Source: Bradyrhizobium zhanjiangense (GTDB taxonomy: Bacteria; Pseudomonadota; Alphaproteobacteria; Rhizobiales; Xanthobacteraceae). Taken from it: a stretch of 64,000 bases of DNA. The notes under the pieces are model-generated. The model was not told the DNA's origin. It was given only the letters and a program-made list of their open reading frames with translations, and made no database searches. Location: positions 4,113,001 to 4,177,000 of the forward strand of contig NZ_CP022221.1 of the NCBI RefSeq assembly GCF_004114935.1. Direction: 5' to 3'. Positions 19,101 through 28,293 of this stretch are shown piece by piece; within the stretch, counting starts at the first letter, position 1, and each line of letters begins with the position of its first letter. The translations under genes and the position numbers were made by a program.

Positions 19101-19552
19101 GGCGCGGTATCGAGGGATTCCAGGCGTCGGGCGCAGCATGGACCCTTCCGTTCTACCTCGCGCAGCTCGCGGCAGCCGAGGCAAGGGCGGCACGATTTGA
19201 AGCCGGGCTCGGCCAACTATCCGATGCCTTGGCATTAACCGAGAAATTGGGGGTGCGATGGTTCGAGGCCGAGCTGCATCGGCGACGAGGCGAGTTGATG
19301 CTAATGGCTCGGCCGGGCGCCGCGGCCGAGGCGGAGATCGAGTTTCACCACGCCATTGCGATTGCTCGTCAGCAGGAGGCGAAACTCTGGGAACTTCGGT
19401 CTGCCGTCAGTCTCGCCCGGCTCTGGCGTGATCAGGATAAGGTTGACGAAGCACGCGGTCTTCTCGCGCCGATCTACGGTTGGTTCAACGAAGGCTTCGA
19501 CGTTCGCGACTTGAAGGAAAGCAAGGCACTGCTGGAAGATCTCTGGGCGTAG
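16196..19552 (+). CDS. Zinc-ribbon / class III nucleotidyl cyclase / AAA ATPase / TPR signalling protein
   Basis: 1118 residues. Two CxxC...CxxC zinc ribbons occupy residues 3-20 and 28-45. A class III cyclase catalytic domain follows (about 84-255) with metal-binding Asp residues in MFCDLVDST and RYIGDGML. An AAA/STAND-type ATPase starts near 285, with Walker A GEAGIGKS near 310 and Walker B VVFEDMQWID near 440. From about 700 to the end are alpha-helical repeats of TPR type. The family is widespread in Bradyrhizobium; such proteins are thought to couple an unknown signal to cAMP synthesis, though catalysis is not proven here. Intact, monocistronic. The ATG at 16196 is the first that includes both ribbons; its ribosome binding site is weak. 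Confidence 0.85.
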   Translation: MDCPSCGRINPEGKKVCGDCGAPLFLRCSACGADNPPGKNFCGDCGAALTLRVAAGAGAPTSIVARVAERLSLSPAPSSSAERRQLTVMFCDLVDSTALATKLDPEDLRDIIAEYRDSVAAVVRKYGGTISRYIGDGMLILFGHPSAHEDDAERAVRAALEIAAPRHASGAPPEFELRVRLGLATGLVIVGDLIGSEAAEAQAVLGETPNLAARLQALAEPDGVVIAEDTRRLIGGLFDYEDLGAVTLKGFAAPVQAWRVLHEGTAEGRFEALHPSVLAPLVGREEELARLERSWRRARAGTGQVILLVGEAGIGKSRLVAALQERIKREPHTCLRYFCSPRHQESALYPFTAQLQRAAGFDREDTPRAKLDKLRVLLSPALPSDEDVAILAELLSIPNGDLDLPVIVTPQKKKERSFAALVRQLETLAQRHPIMVVFEDMQWIDPSSRELLDRTVDRVASLPVLVLITCRPEFQLVWTGKPHVSLLVLNRLDQNAGAALIRSVVGTRTLPTEIVNEIAERTDGVPLFVEELTKAVLETSPEGAARAISFAPLPGLAVPATLHASLMARLDRIGPIAKEVAQVGAAIGREFSYDLLAAIVQRCDNELQAAIDRLINSGLMFGRGEPPDANFLFKHALVQDAAYGTLLRGQRRELHARIAGTLEERLARGIQEQPEILAHHCGHAGLIEKAVSYWQKAGERSKARSAMTEAIVQMRKALDLLSHLPDTPERQGTETDLQLALGGALIAAKGHAAEETGRAYARARCLCESLNDTPNLLKALWGEFVHYHVRGETDRSHRIAEDLLDLAGRQNDAAILVAGHRAVGDSWLHRGQLALARTHLERGLALYDPEQQRFLTALFAENARVAMLSFLSLTCGLLGFADQARVQSSDALSEARDSSHPISLAFALSVACRLHFVLDDADMVRRRAEELVALTTEQSFAFFLAMGTAYRGWTLAEAGDAEAGVDLLRRGIEGFQASGAAWTLPFYLAQLAAAEARAARFEAGLGQLSDALALTEKLGVRWFEAELHRRRGELMLMARPGAAAEAEIEFHHAIAIARQQEAKLWELRSAVSLARLWRDQDKVDEARGLLAPIYGWFNEGFDVRDLKESKALLEDLWA

Positions 19553-19646
19553 ACAGTTTCTGAAGGCAAGACGGACGGACTTCGTCTAGCACGTCAGGCC
19601 AATCTTGCGATAATGTCATTTCAGCGGGACTCGGCCAGACCTGCGT

Positions 19647-20045
19647 TCAGGCGGAATCCGAACCAAAGAGACCGTCGTCAGTGCCTCTCTTCCGGCAGCA
19701 CTCGGGACAAGTATCGCCGATCCCGTCCAGAACTTCCGCTACCGCGATGGCGGCCGCCTCTGGCGAGACCCCGGGCGGCGGCATCTCTCGAGCAATCTCG
19801 ATCGCGCGATGATGAGCATGCGGATCCGTGCGGTCCTGCATCCAACCATGCTCCTCGCACTCGCGAATGGCGCCAACTTCCAACAACACCGACCGAGCCC
19901 AGCCCTCGATCGTGCGATAAGCAAGGCGCCGCTCCCGGAACATCAACATCACGAACTCCTTTGACGCGGAAGGAATCGCCATCCATGCCCGTTGTTCCGG
20001 CGCATAGCACAGAGCGGTATCCGAAATGCGCAGAGCCTTGTCCAC
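19647..20045 (-). CDS. Conserved hypothetical protein
   Basis: 132 residues, soluble, with an HDW/DPHAHH-type His cluster in the middle (EEHGWMQDRTDPHAHHRAI) and a Cys-x-x-Cys-Cys near the C-terminus that could bind a metal. The sequence has the feel of a Bradyrhizobium conserved protein but I cannot name a family. An internal Met (MAIPSASKEF, about residue 22) is an alternative start. It lies convergent to the cyclase gene. Confidence 0.55.
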   Translation of the reverse strand: MDKALRISDTALCYAPEQRAWMAIPSASKEFVMLMFRERRLAYRTIEGWARSVLLEVGAIRECEEHGWMQDRTDPHAHHRAIEIAREMPPPGVSPEAAAIAVAEVLDGIGDTCPECCRKRGTDDGLFGSDSA

Positions 20046-20123
20046 CTGTTCCAGTGAAAGGTCTGTGGACAGCTATTGTCCGATTTCATGAGCTTCCCGT
20101 GTTCGCAGGCTTGGCGCTAGCTG

Positions 20124-20449
20124 AAGTCGCGGAGCGTTGCACATTTGCAACCCGCGCAGACGTTCGAGGTAGTAAGCTGCTCGATCAGAGTGATCGAAGC
20201 ATATTTGGTGTTTACTTCGACAGGCATTAGCGGGGGCGAAAAATGTTTGATGTCTATCGCAATGGGAAGCGTGACTTGCTCGTTCTAAGCACAGGCTCCG
20301 CGATACCCGGGGCTTACTCTGCAAATAAGTGGCGCAAGAGCAGAAAAAAGAATTCTCAAAGTAAGCGACGAGATTAGGTCAACGGTTCAGCGACAAGGGT
20401 ATTACGTTCGTAGCTTGCGGGCCACGAAGAAGGGGATGATTTAGTTCGA
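20124..20449 (+). repeat. Copy 1 of a 320-bp inverted duplicated unit
   Basis: The plus strand here and the minus strand at 25363-25044 align throughout, from AAGTCGCGGAGCGTTGCACAT to GATTTAGTT, with scattered substitutions and indels. Each copy carries a tiny gene in the same place. The two copies are in opposite orientation about 4.6 kb apart. Confidence 0.75.
20243..20377 (+). CDS. Small hypothetical protein, frame-shortened copy
   Basis: 44 codons, starting [18 protein letters not shown]. It is the sister of the 56-residue gene at 25075-25245 (minus strand). Here the frame leaves the family sequence after SRKK, at an A-run near 20348, and stops early; the family continuation ([20 protein letters not shown]) is still readable in another frame to about 20440. 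Thus this copy is probably a frameshifted pseudogene of an uncharacterised small basic protein. Confidence 0.5.
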   Translation: MFDVYRNGKRDLLVLSTGSAIPGAYSANKWRKSRKKNSQSKRRD

Positions 20450-20708
20450 CGTCGAGCGCTACTTGGCCAAGTTGCAGCCGATGCCCGGCGTATTGCGCAG
20501 CCATTGTTCGCCGAATTTCGATAGCGTTCTCGACGCAACTTGCATGCTACAATAGCGGCTGCTCGCAACCTCGTAACCGTTTGTCAATCGCTTTGGCATA
20601 ATTCTGAACACGGACATTCTACAGATGGCCGGCGTGGTCATGGCTGGTATGGCAAGCCTAGTCCGAGTTGGCCTGTCCTGTTGTACTCGCGTAAAGCTGT
20701 ATTTTTCA

Positions 20709-21531
20709 TCATCTCTTTTTTTGATTGCGTTCCGGCAAAGCAACGCCGACTCGCGAATAGAGAGTTGCGACGATGATGTGCTGCGCGAGCTTCATCATTT
20801 CGGACGGCAGCTTCATTTCCGGAATTTCGCTGAAATAGTCCGCCTCATTTCGGATGTCCTGCGCGAAGCGCAGCGTCACGCCGAGAAGGCCGCGACCTGC
20901 CGGTTCGAGGAGAACTGGCCGCTCGCGCGAGGACGGCACCACGCGCGCAAGCCCGACAACGCCTCCCGGCTCATTGCGTCTCGAATCACCGCAAACGATT
21001 CTTGACTGATCTCCTCCCGCGGCACGATGTAGTACGGCTTCTCAAAATATTGCGCATCGATCTGCCCTGCGGGAATGAAGCGTTCGATCTGGATCGTGCG
21101 CGTATTCTGCGGCCGCGGGCGAAGGACAGTTTCCTCCTGTTCCCCGTCTTCATCCTCATAGTCGCAGGCGCTTTCGTCGGCCTGGTCGCCAAGGCGGCGG
21201 GAGCGGTTGGCGGGCTTTTACGGTGGCGTGGCGCGGTAAGCTCCTCCTCACCAGGCGCCGAGCGCATGCGTCTGGCCCGCTCAAGGTCTCGATCCTCGAC
21301 CAGCAGAAACTCCTTCTCACCGACCTCATACCCCGGCGCCTTGTCTGTTGCATCAACGGTTTGGCCTGTGACTGAATCGATCAGTCTGTGTTTGAGGCGA
21401 TGGCCCGTTCGGCGGTTGACCTGCCGAAACGAGATACGCTCGGCCGCCGAGATTGCGGGATAGAGTGCAATCGGACATGAGACGAAGGACAGCTTCAGAT
21501 AGCCCTTCCTGTAGGGGCGGGAGGCCGGCAC
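20709..21531 (-). pseudogene. ku: Ku protein of bacterial non-homologous end joining, frameshifted
   Basis: Ku binds DNA ends and recruits LigD. The N-terminal half is clear from a GTG at 21531 (VPASRPYRKGYLKLSF; GGAG upstream): SAAERISFRQVNRRTGHRLKH and GYEVGEKEFLLVED. In the following acidic/proline linker the frame is lost; RPRPQNTRTIQIERFIPAGQ, FEKPYYIVPREE and SFAVIRDAM continue in another frame, with a TAA just before them, and a further shift precedes ADYFSEIPEMKLPSEMM and the end near 20709. The core beta-barrel is therefore split across frames, so no functional Ku is expected. A ligase gene survives at 31.5 kb. Confidence 0.82.
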
Positions 21532-21932
21532 CGGAAACTCCAACGCAACAGGAGTATAAACGCCAAGCTGGTAGGCAAAGACCGCGGAATTAATGGCCGG
21601 AATGGACGGGAGTTTCAAGCGCTTGAGAATCGTCCCGCGTGTCGGCGGGATGGCATCGCTCGAAGTCCCTCTGATCAGGGTCTCATGCTAGGTCCTTTCG
21701 TTCTGAGCGAAGTAGGGGTTGGTCGGCATGACTGACCTACAGTACTCGTTCGGGGGAGTGCTGGCACAACAGAGACGGAGGCGACAGTTCGCGAGCACGG
21801 CGTGCGGATCCGAGTTGATCCGAGTGGTCTGTGCGGGCCAACTTCGCTTTGGGAGCCAGTCCTCCGATCTGACTTGCGCCTTGGCACCAGCGTTCGCACG
21901 CATGCAGGCTATAAAGCAACCGATAGGACCCT
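21532..21932. other. No recognisable gene
   Basis: Short overlapping frames only. The segment separates the divergent Ku remnant and the MFS carrier gene and should contain the carrier's promoter; the AGGAC before 21933 is its likely ribosome binding site. Confidence 0.4.
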
Positions 21933-23090
21933 GTGCGCATTCCCGCACCAATCGCCTATATAGTCCTCTACGTCGCCCTCTACGCGGCGTTCGGCGCCGC
22001 ATCTCCGTTCTGGCCAAAATTTTTCGAAACGCGAGCTCTGGCGTCTCACCAGATCGGTCTGATCCTGGCTGCCGCAATGCTGACGCGGCTCGTTTTTGGA
22101 CCGTTAGTTGCTATGCTGGCAGATCGGCTCGGGTCATTGCGCCTCGTGCTGGCGGGCTGTGCTGCCGTGGCGGCCGCAGCAGCCGTCGCATTGCTTTGGG
22201 CCGATAAATTCTGGTTCTTGCTTCTTGTCGCGTTGGTTCAGGCTGCCGCTCTCGCCCCCACCACCTCGATCGCTGATGCTTTATCGGTCAATACAGTGAG
22301 ACCTCGGTTGGCGGGAAGGCCATTCGAGTATGGGTGGATACGGGGGGCTGCCTCCGCGGCTTTCGTTCTGGGAACACTGATCGCCGGACAACTCGTAAGC
22401 CCGCCCGATCTCACTCCGGTTATCTGGATGAACGCCGCCTTCCTGGTCGCCGCCGCTGGCGCCACTGCACTGCTACCTGGGCAAGCCCGATCGCAGAGGT
22501 CGCCATCCTTTGTTGTGTCAGAGATGAAAGCCCTGATCAGCGTATCGCAGTTTCGCATCATGATCATCGCATCGGCTTTGATCTATGGCAGTCATGCCGT
22601 GCACGATGCATTTGCAGTGATCAGGTGGAGCGATGCGGACATCAGCACCTCGGCAATTAGCTTCTTGTGGTCGGAATCGGTGCTTGCTGAAGTGTTGGTG
22701 TTCATGCTGGCCGGTCCAGCGCTCCTGGATAGGTTTGGCGTACGTGGCGCGGCTATCTTGGCAGCTGCGGCCGGAATCGTCCGCTGGTCCGTAGCAGGCG
22801 TGACCACCTCAGTGTTGCTGCTCTCGCTGATACAGCCGTTGCACGGACTAACGTTCGCTCTGCTTCATCTCGCTTGCATGCGAATGATGGGGACGCTGGT
22901 CGCAGCAAGCGTCGCCGCAACTGCTCAATCTCTCTATGCGTTTGGCTCGGGGTTGCTAACGGCAGTACTAACCTTCTTGTCCGGCGAACTGTATGCTTCC
23001 TATGCCGGGGCGGCGTTCTTTCCTATGGCGGCGCTCTGTGTCCTGGCACTCCCATTCGCCTGGTTTGGCTTCGCCAATGGGAGGGGCTGA
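21933..23090 (+). CDS. MFS transporter of the phenylpropionate-permease-like (MFS_1_like) group
   Basis: 385 residues with about twelve hydrophobic helices. The N-terminus (IAYIVLYVALYAAFGAASPFWPKFFE) and the EYGWIRGAASAAFVLG segment resemble the HcaT-like branch of the major facilitator superfamily, single-polypeptide secondary carriers of the inner membrane. Substrate cannot be inferred: no catabolic genes are adjacent. GTG start at 21933, preceded by AGGAC. Intact, in contrast to its neighbours. Confidence 0.75.
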   Translation: MRIPAPIAYIVLYVALYAAFGAASPFWPKFFETRALASHQIGLILAAAMLTRLVFGPLVAMLADRLGSLRLVLAGCAAVAAAAAVALLWADKFWFLLLVALVQAAALAPTTSIADALSVNTVRPRLAGRPFEYGWIRGAASAAFVLGTLIAGQLVSPPDLTPVIWMNAAFLVAAAGATALLPGQARSQRSPSFVVSEMKALISVSQFRIMIIASALIYGSHAVHDAFAVIRWSDADISTSAISFLWSESVLAEVLVFMLAGPALLDRFGVRGAAILAAAAGIVRWSVAGVTTSVLLLSLIQPLHGLTFALLHLACMRMMGTLVAASVAATAQSLYAFGSGLLTAVLTFLSGELYASYAGAAFFPMAALCVLALPFAWFGFANGRG

Positions 23091-23464
23091 TCCTTCGGTC
23101 GAGCGAACGGGGGAGGAGCCGTCGGTGTACGCACCGCCGAAACGCAGAATTCGAACTGCGTCTCATGCCTCGGCCAGTTCGGCGTTCGGGCGAAATCCTG
23201 TTCGAGCCAACTGACGTCGTCTGCAACGGCATCTCATGCTCCGTCGAAGGAGACGGCAGTCTAAAAATCTACACTGACAGCGACGTAGCCTCGAATTTTC
23301 AGCTTAGTTGCTGGCTTCGTGCGGGCCTTGCAGACAGGTGTCCCGATCCATTAGGCACGCCCTGAATCTCCGATACGGCACAACTTTCGCCGATGCCCAA
23401 GCGAGGACCGTGGCGGCTCAACCAAGGAGTCGAAACATGAAACCGGTCGGTGCGAACCTTCTGG
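23091..23464. other. No firm gene; one weak open frame
   Basis: A plus-strand frame of 66 codons (23165-23365, beginning MPRPVRRSGEILFEP) reads somewhat protein-like but matches no family I know and has no ribosome binding site. Otherwise nothing is seen. Confidence 0.3.
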
Positions 23465-23716
23465 CTACCTCCAGCGCGCGATTCTCGCAGCATCCAGCGC
23501 GATCTTTTGGGAAAGCATAATATCTCCGACCGGCAGATTACCACGCGGCATGAAACACAGGCCGCGCGTAGGGCGGCCCTTTTCGTCGATCTCGCAGACG
23601 TTCGTCGACGCGCCCGCGTAGATCCGATATTGCCTGCCAGTGTCGCCACCGATGACCTCGAAATAGCCCTTTCCCGCGAACTGTGCACGCTGGGCCGGCG
23701 ATAGCCACGTCCGCAA
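23465..23716 (-). CDS. Conserved hypothetical protein
   Basis: About 83 residues reading LSPAQRAQFAGKGYFEVIGG ... GRQYRI ... NVCEIDEKGRPTRGLCFMP. The pattern of a short helix followed by beta strands and a Gly-Cys-Phe motif is one I associate with a small family common in Bradyrhizobium. The start is uncertain: the open frame begins with TTG at 23716 and extends upstream without an ATG, so the 5' end may be lost. Function unknown. Confidence 0.55.
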   Translation of the reverse strand: MRTWLSPAQRAQFAGKGYFEVIGGDTGRQYRIYAGASTNVCEIDEKGRPTRGLCFMPRGNLPVGDIMLSQKIALDAARIARWR

Positions 23717-23842
23717 GAGCTGCAGCGAGCGGCCCTCCGGAGTTCTCTCGGCGCCGTGTCTGATGAAGAGAGCCCGAACGGCTCTCGCCCGCCGGCGTTC
23801 ATGTCGGCGAGATTATCTGAAGCCCAACATGACGCGGGCCGA

Positions 23843-24064
23843 TCACCCGCCGACCAGCCTAGGGAAGAAGACGGTTTCTTCCGCGTTCGGGTCAAACGAT
23901 CGCATTTGCGAAACTTGACCCGGACCCGTCCGGACGGCCGCGGTGAAGCCGGCATCGGTCAGTTCGTAGAACCGCCGCTCCCCCTTCGCGAGCTCTCGTG
24001 CGTCGTCTGGATTGAAAAAGTGACGGCTGTCACCGGTGCTGTCCATCACGATCTGGATCGCCAT
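23843..24064 (-). CDS. Conserved hypothetical protein
   Basis: 73 residues from the ATG at 24064 (MAIQIVMDSTGDSRHFF). The sequence continues with a short helix (DARELAKGERRFYELTDAG) and ends PRLVGG. Residues suggest a small alpha/beta fold, and the family is common in rhizobia, without known function. The longer frame upstream of 24064 is not typical of the family. The nearest gene on the same strand, at 23465-23716, lies downstream of it, but a 126-base gap argues against tight coupling. Confidence 0.6.
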   Translation of the reverse strand: MAIQIVMDSTGDSRHFFNPDDARELAKGERRFYELTDAGFTAAVRTGPGQVSQMRSFDPNAEETVFFPRLVGG

Positions 24065-24376
24065 GATCGTCTTCCTCGGAATGATGATGGCTAAGGACTT
24101 GATCCAAGTATCCGCCCGAAGTCGCGAAGTTTCAAGACAAGAAGAGGTCATCGCAACGCCGGTCTTGCCCAAAGAAGGCTATGCCGGTGACGCCTGCGAT
24201 AAACCCGGCATCAACAGTGAACCGATTGCCGAGCGGTATTAACTCCGATCGTATAAATGCAAGGGCGGGCTGTGGATGGTTGACCGCTCCGAGCGGAGCA
24301 TGTGCCGGAGAGCCAAGTAGGAACCAGCCGGAGAAAGGAGATTTAGTGTACTAGATGCATTTCGAAGGGTTTACCA

Positions 24377-24853
24377 ATGGCGATCGATGCTTTTAGAGGA
24401 ACAACGCCGCTGTTTCTTCCCGAGCGTTTTTTCATCGGGCGGCTAGAAGGTTGGGCAGTGCTCGAAAGTCTAGTTGGTGGACTACTGAAGCGCGCAACGA
24501 TTGCTGGTCACGGCGAACTAGATGCGGACACGGATACAGTGCTGTTCGTCGAGTCATACACATTTGACGATGGTCATAGTGATACTCTGCATTGGACGTT
24601 CCGAAAGGGTGAGGAAGGCAAGTACACCGGCTTGGAAAACCGACTGGAAGGTGAAGCCATTGGGGAGCAAGCTGGTTGCGCATTCCATTGGAAATACACG
24701 CGCGATACACCGCAAGGGGACGGCAAATCGCTCAAGTTGAATTTCGACGATTGGTTTTATGGAATCGATGAACGAGCTTGCATAGTCCGCGGCCGTGCTG
24801 GCCGTGCTGGCATCCCGTTTGCGACGGCGCACGTTACTTACCATAAGCTTTAG
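24377..24853 (+). CDS. DUF3833 family protein
   Basis: 158 residues. Seen: PERFFIGRLEGWAVLESL near the N-terminus, TYTFDD-like YTFDDGHSDT, the GEAIGEQAG strand, and FDDWFYGIDE followed by GRAGIPFATAHVTY, which together match my recollection of the DUF3833 beta-rich domain. Most DUF3833 proteins are lipoproteins; here no signal peptide or lipobox is present, so this form is probably cytoplasmic or 5'-shortened. Its ATG follows an A-rich stretch with only a weak purine site. Function unknown. Confidence 0.7.
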   Translation: MAIDAFRGTTPLFLPERFFIGRLEGWAVLESLVGGLLKRATIAGHGELDADTDTVLFVESYTFDDGHSDTLHWTFRKGEEGKYTGLENRLEGEAIGEQAGCAFHWKYTRDTPQGDGKSLKLNFDDWFYGIDERACIVRGRAGRAGIPFATAHVTYHKL

Positions 24854-25043
24854 CTTCGCTGGTGTCCGCCACTGCCACAGGGAGAGCGGGTGAGGACTCA
24901 GGGGAGATCGAACCGCGAACGCGTGGGTCGGCAACTGATGGCCAGACGTTTCCGGATATGGAACGCCGGGTACGGCTGCAACGACGGCGTAGTCCTGGCG
25001 ACGCTGCAGAATTGCTCGTGGAGCACCTCCGCTGGCCGATGCG

Positions 25044-25363
25044 CTCAAACTAAATCGTTCCTTGTTGGTGACCTCTAGGCTACGAACGAAATACCGTTCT
25101 GGACGCTTGGCCTAATTTCGTCGCTTATTTTGCGGATTCCGCTTCTGCTCTTGCGCCAGTTGTTTGCAGAGTAAGCTTCGGGTGTCGTAGCTCCTGTGCT
25201 TAGAACGGGCAATTCCCGCTTGCCATTGTGATAGACCTCGAACACTTCTCGCCCCCGCTCATCGTATCGAAGTAAACGCGAAATATGTTTCAGTCATTCT
25301 GATCGACCAGCTTACTACCTCCAATGGCTGTGCGGGCTGAAAATGTGCAACGCTCCGCGACTT
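25044..25363 (-). repeat. Copy 2 of the 320-bp inverted duplicated unit
   Basis: Reverse complement of this stretch aligns over its length with 20124-20449, including the GCGGGGGCGA block just before the small gene start. This copy keeps the longer open frame. Confidence 0.75.
25075..25245 (-). CDS. Small hypothetical protein (intact copy of a duplicated gene)
   Basis: 56 codons from the GTG at 25245, reading VFEVYHNGKRELPVLSTG, then a basic helical part (NNWRKSRSGIRKISDEIR) and a TAG at 25075-25077. The sister copy at 20243 starts with ATG at the equivalent place and shares about two thirds of residues before its frameshift. Conservation of frame despite base changes suggests it was a real gene. 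Family and function unknown to me. Confidence 0.5.
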   Translation of the reverse strand: MFEVYHNGKRELPVLSTGATTPEAYSANNWRKSRSGIRKISDEIRPSVQNGISFVA

Positions 25364-25783
25364 ATGCTTCGGCGGCATTGTCATGACCTCGGAATAAACA
25401 GGCGTCCCGGTCTGCCGAGCTTCTCAAGACGGGTCTCGACGTTGAGCATTGGAACCTGCTCGGGATCAAAGCCCTCAAGCTCAACCCAGCCTCGCACCGC
25501 CCTTTCTGCGGGACATCCTGGTCGAGGCTGTGATAAGCTGCTTTTCAGCGCGCCTTGGCCGGGCCGGACGAAGATCAGCGTCCTTCTCAGTGGCTTGCCT
25601 GACGGCGGAGTCCGGCAATTTGGCCCGCCTTTTCGGCTCGGCGCTGATAGCGATAGTGGCTTCCAGGTCCAGCGGGCATGTCGAGCGAGACTTTTGCCCG
25701 AAATGGCGCCGGGCGCGCCGATGGCAAGCGAAAGGCTATCCTGGCCGCGTTGTCCGCGGCGGGCCACTCGGTGAGGTCAACCG
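25364..25783. other. No recognisable gene
   Basis: A minus-strand frame of 128 codons (25381-25767) and plus-strand frames overlap here, but I recognise none and codon pattern favours neither strand. The 3' end abuts the truncated 5' end of the sensor kinase. Confidence 0.35.
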
Positions 25784-27477
25784 TTGCTCTACAACTCTAT
25801 CCAAGTACCTTCTGAAATCATCCATAAATGGCAAGAGGTCGTGGATGTGCTTGCCGAGATCATGCACGTTCCTTCTGCTTTGATCATGCGAGTAGAGCCG
25901 CCCAACATCAAAGTTTTCGTATCCAGCGAGTCCAAAGGGAATCCCTACGAACCGAATGAACTCGCACCCCTTAACACGGGGCTTTATTGCGAAACCGTGA
26001 TGAAGACGTGCCAACCTCTGCTCGTTCCAGACGCCCTTCGCGACGAAGCGTGGAAATCAAACCCTGACATCAAGCTGGGGATGATTTCCTACCTTGGGGT
26101 ACCGATCAGTTGGCCCGATGGCGAGGTATTCGGAACGATTTGCGTTCTCGACAACAAAAGCAACGAGTACAGCAAGCCCTACCTCAGACTCCTGCATCAG
26201 TTGCGCGACGCGGTGCAGATTGATTTGCAAAGGTTAGCGGCACAGCACAGACAGCTCGAAGAACGTGAGACGAAGATCCGGCGTCTGGTCGATGCCAACA
26301 TCATCGGAATCTACATCTGGGAGCTCGATGGTCGGCTCCTTGAGGCCAATGATACGTTTCTGCGTCTGGTGGGATACGATCGCGAGGATCTTATCTCGGG
26401 TCGTGTGCGCTGGACGGACCTCACGCCGCTGGAATGGCGAGATCGCACCGCACGCGCCCAGGAAGAATTAAAGAGGACTGGCGCGGTGCAACCCTTTGAG
26501 AAGGAGTACCTTCGCAAGGACGGCAGCCGCGTGCCCGTGCTGATCGGCTCGGCGGCGTTCGATGAACAGCGAGACCAAGGCGTCGCGTTCGTGCTCGATC
26601 TGACCGAGCGCAAGCGGGCGGAAGCGGAAGCCCGCGAAAACGAGCGGCGCTACCGCGAAGCGCTGATGGAGCTCGCGCACGTCAATCGCGTCACGACAAT
26701 GGGCCAACTGACGGCTTCGATTTCACACGAAATGAAGCAGCCGATCGGGGCGGTTGTCGCCAACGCAGAGGCTGGGTTGAACTGGCTTGATGCTCAACCG
26801 CCAGAACTGAATCGGATTCGCCAGACGCTTGGTTGGATAATAACTGATAGCCTGCGAGCCGGCGAGATCATCGGTCGGATCCAAGGGCTTATCAAGAAGG
26901 CACCTCCGCGGCGAGAGGAAATGGAGATCAACGCGGCAGTGCTTGAGGTCATAGCTCTGACCCATGGCGAAGTGGTGAAGAACGGCGTCTCGGTGCGGAC
27001 GCACCTCGCGGAGGGCTTGCCGCTCATTCGAGTAGATCGGGTCCAACTGCAACAAGTGGTCCTCAACTTGATCATCAACGCCGTCGAAGCGATGAGCGCC
27101 GTCCGCGAGGAGCCGCGTGAGTTGCTGATCAGCACCGACAGAGATGCCCTGAATGGCGTGCTCGTCAGCTTGCGAGATTCGGGCCGGGACTGGATCCGGC
27201 GAGCCTTGAGCACGTCTTCGATCCATTCTACACGACCAAGCCCAGTGGCATGGGCATGGGATTATCAATTTGCCGTTCAATCGTGGAAGCGCACGGGGGA
27301 CGCATATGGGCGGGCGCCAATGAAACTCGGGGTGCCGTTTTTCAATTCAGCCTGCCTCTAGAGCGAGAGGAGACCAGTTCCACTGAATACGCTGGCCAAT
27401 GCCGGCGGTCCGAGAAGGCGGATACGGATCGCGAAAACGAGAGCCCGTTCTACGCGACGGCGGATGTCCCTACCTAG
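25784..27477 (+). pseudogene. GAF-PAS sensor histidine kinase, frameshifted in the ATPase domain
   Basis: Seen: a GAF domain (about residues 10-160), a PAS domain (about 165-285, IIGIYIWELDGRLLEAND ... VRWTDLTPLEWRDRT), a HisKA dimerisation helix with phosphoacceptor SISHEMKQP, and the ATPase N-box NLIINAVEAM. At 27181-27183 the frame slips after SLRDSG; the family continuation (DPASLEHVFDPFYTTKPSG, GLSICRSIVEAHGGRIW) resumes one base out and runs to 27477. One base lost from a GGGCC run restores it. The 5' end is also abrupt: an in-frame TGA lies 9 bases before the TTG at 25784. No response regulator is adjacent. Confidence 0.8.
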
Positions 27478-27952
27478 ATCCGCCGCCCCGCGCTGGCGTC
27501 AGGCTGCGCGGTAGGGGTAGACCAGCACAAGCGGAGCCTCCACAGGGGGCGGGCGACGCCCAACTAAGCCGTGCAGTCGCGGTTCTATCCGGGACATGAA
27601 TATCCGGTCGGCTTACTCATTGGCAAAGCGGGGGCAACGCGAGTCAGCAATTGGAGGCACGCCCCGGTTCGCCAGCGCAGGCCTTTGTACTTCAGATCGC
27701 AGTTCGTGCGCCTTCGGCGCGTGACATCAGGACGATCCAGCCTCTTGATGCGGCTCGCCTTCAGGACTCAGCACGGCTTGGTCGAGCCTAACGCCGCCGA
27801 GCCGCTCGCGAGCGCGCGCGGGCGAAAGCGACCTGATAGACCTACCGAGCGCTTCTCCGCCAAAGGTATCGAAGCTTCGGGAAACACCGGAAACTTTCGC
27901 CATCGCGTTGAGTTGGCAGCTTCGACTGGGTGCGATCGCTTGGAGCGGGAGG
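27478..27952. other. No recognisable gene
   Basis: GC-rich DNA with overlapping meaningless frames. The end contains GGAGCGGGAGG preceding the gene at 27953. Confidence 0.4.
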
Positions 27953-28162
27953 ATGGTCGACGAAGTCACGGTGAGAACGGCGGCAGAGACGGCCTGGACC
28001 GTATACCGGGCGGCGCACCCTGACGTCGACGTTCAGGACAGCCGCCGTTGCCTGCTTGAGCGCTATCTGCAAAGGAGACGGGAAGAGCGAGAGAGCGATG
28101 CCGAAGAACTCGCCAGCTTCGGGATAGCCTACCTGCACCAGCTTCCCGAGGACGAATGTTGA
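27953..28162 (+). CDS. Small hypothetical protein
   Basis: 69 residues, MVDEVTVRTAAETAWTVYRA followed by a charged helix (CLLERYLQRRREERESDAEE). Predicted all-helical and soluble. The ATG at 27953 lies directly after a GGAGCGGGAGG stretch, so spacing depends on which purine block is used. Its stop overlaps the start of the next tiny gene. No family recognised. Confidence 0.5.
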   Translation: MVDEVTVRTAAETAWTVYRAAHPDVDVQDSRRCLLERYLQRRREERESDAEELASFGIAYLHQLPEDEC

Positions 28163-28290
28163 CGGGCATGAAGATGCTCGTCGCGCGCGTGGTTCGCGAG
28201 AGCACAAGGCCCGGTTGGACGCTGCTCGCGATTTCATACCTTATTTCCGCGGTCATCGTGATTGCCCTGCGGTTCGTGATCGGGGCCTAG
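28156..28290 (+). CDS. Single-helix membrane peptide
   Basis: 44 residues: a basic N-terminus (MKMLVARVVRESTRPG) and one hydrophobic helix (WTLLAISYLISAVIVIALRF) ending IGA. It overlaps the upstream stop by 7 bases, so the two small genes are probably co-translated. An internal ATG at 28168 is an alternative start. Unknown function. Confidence 0.45.
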   Translation: MLTGMKMLVARVVRESTRPGWTLLAISYLISAVIVIALRFVIGA

Positions 28291-28293
28291 CCG

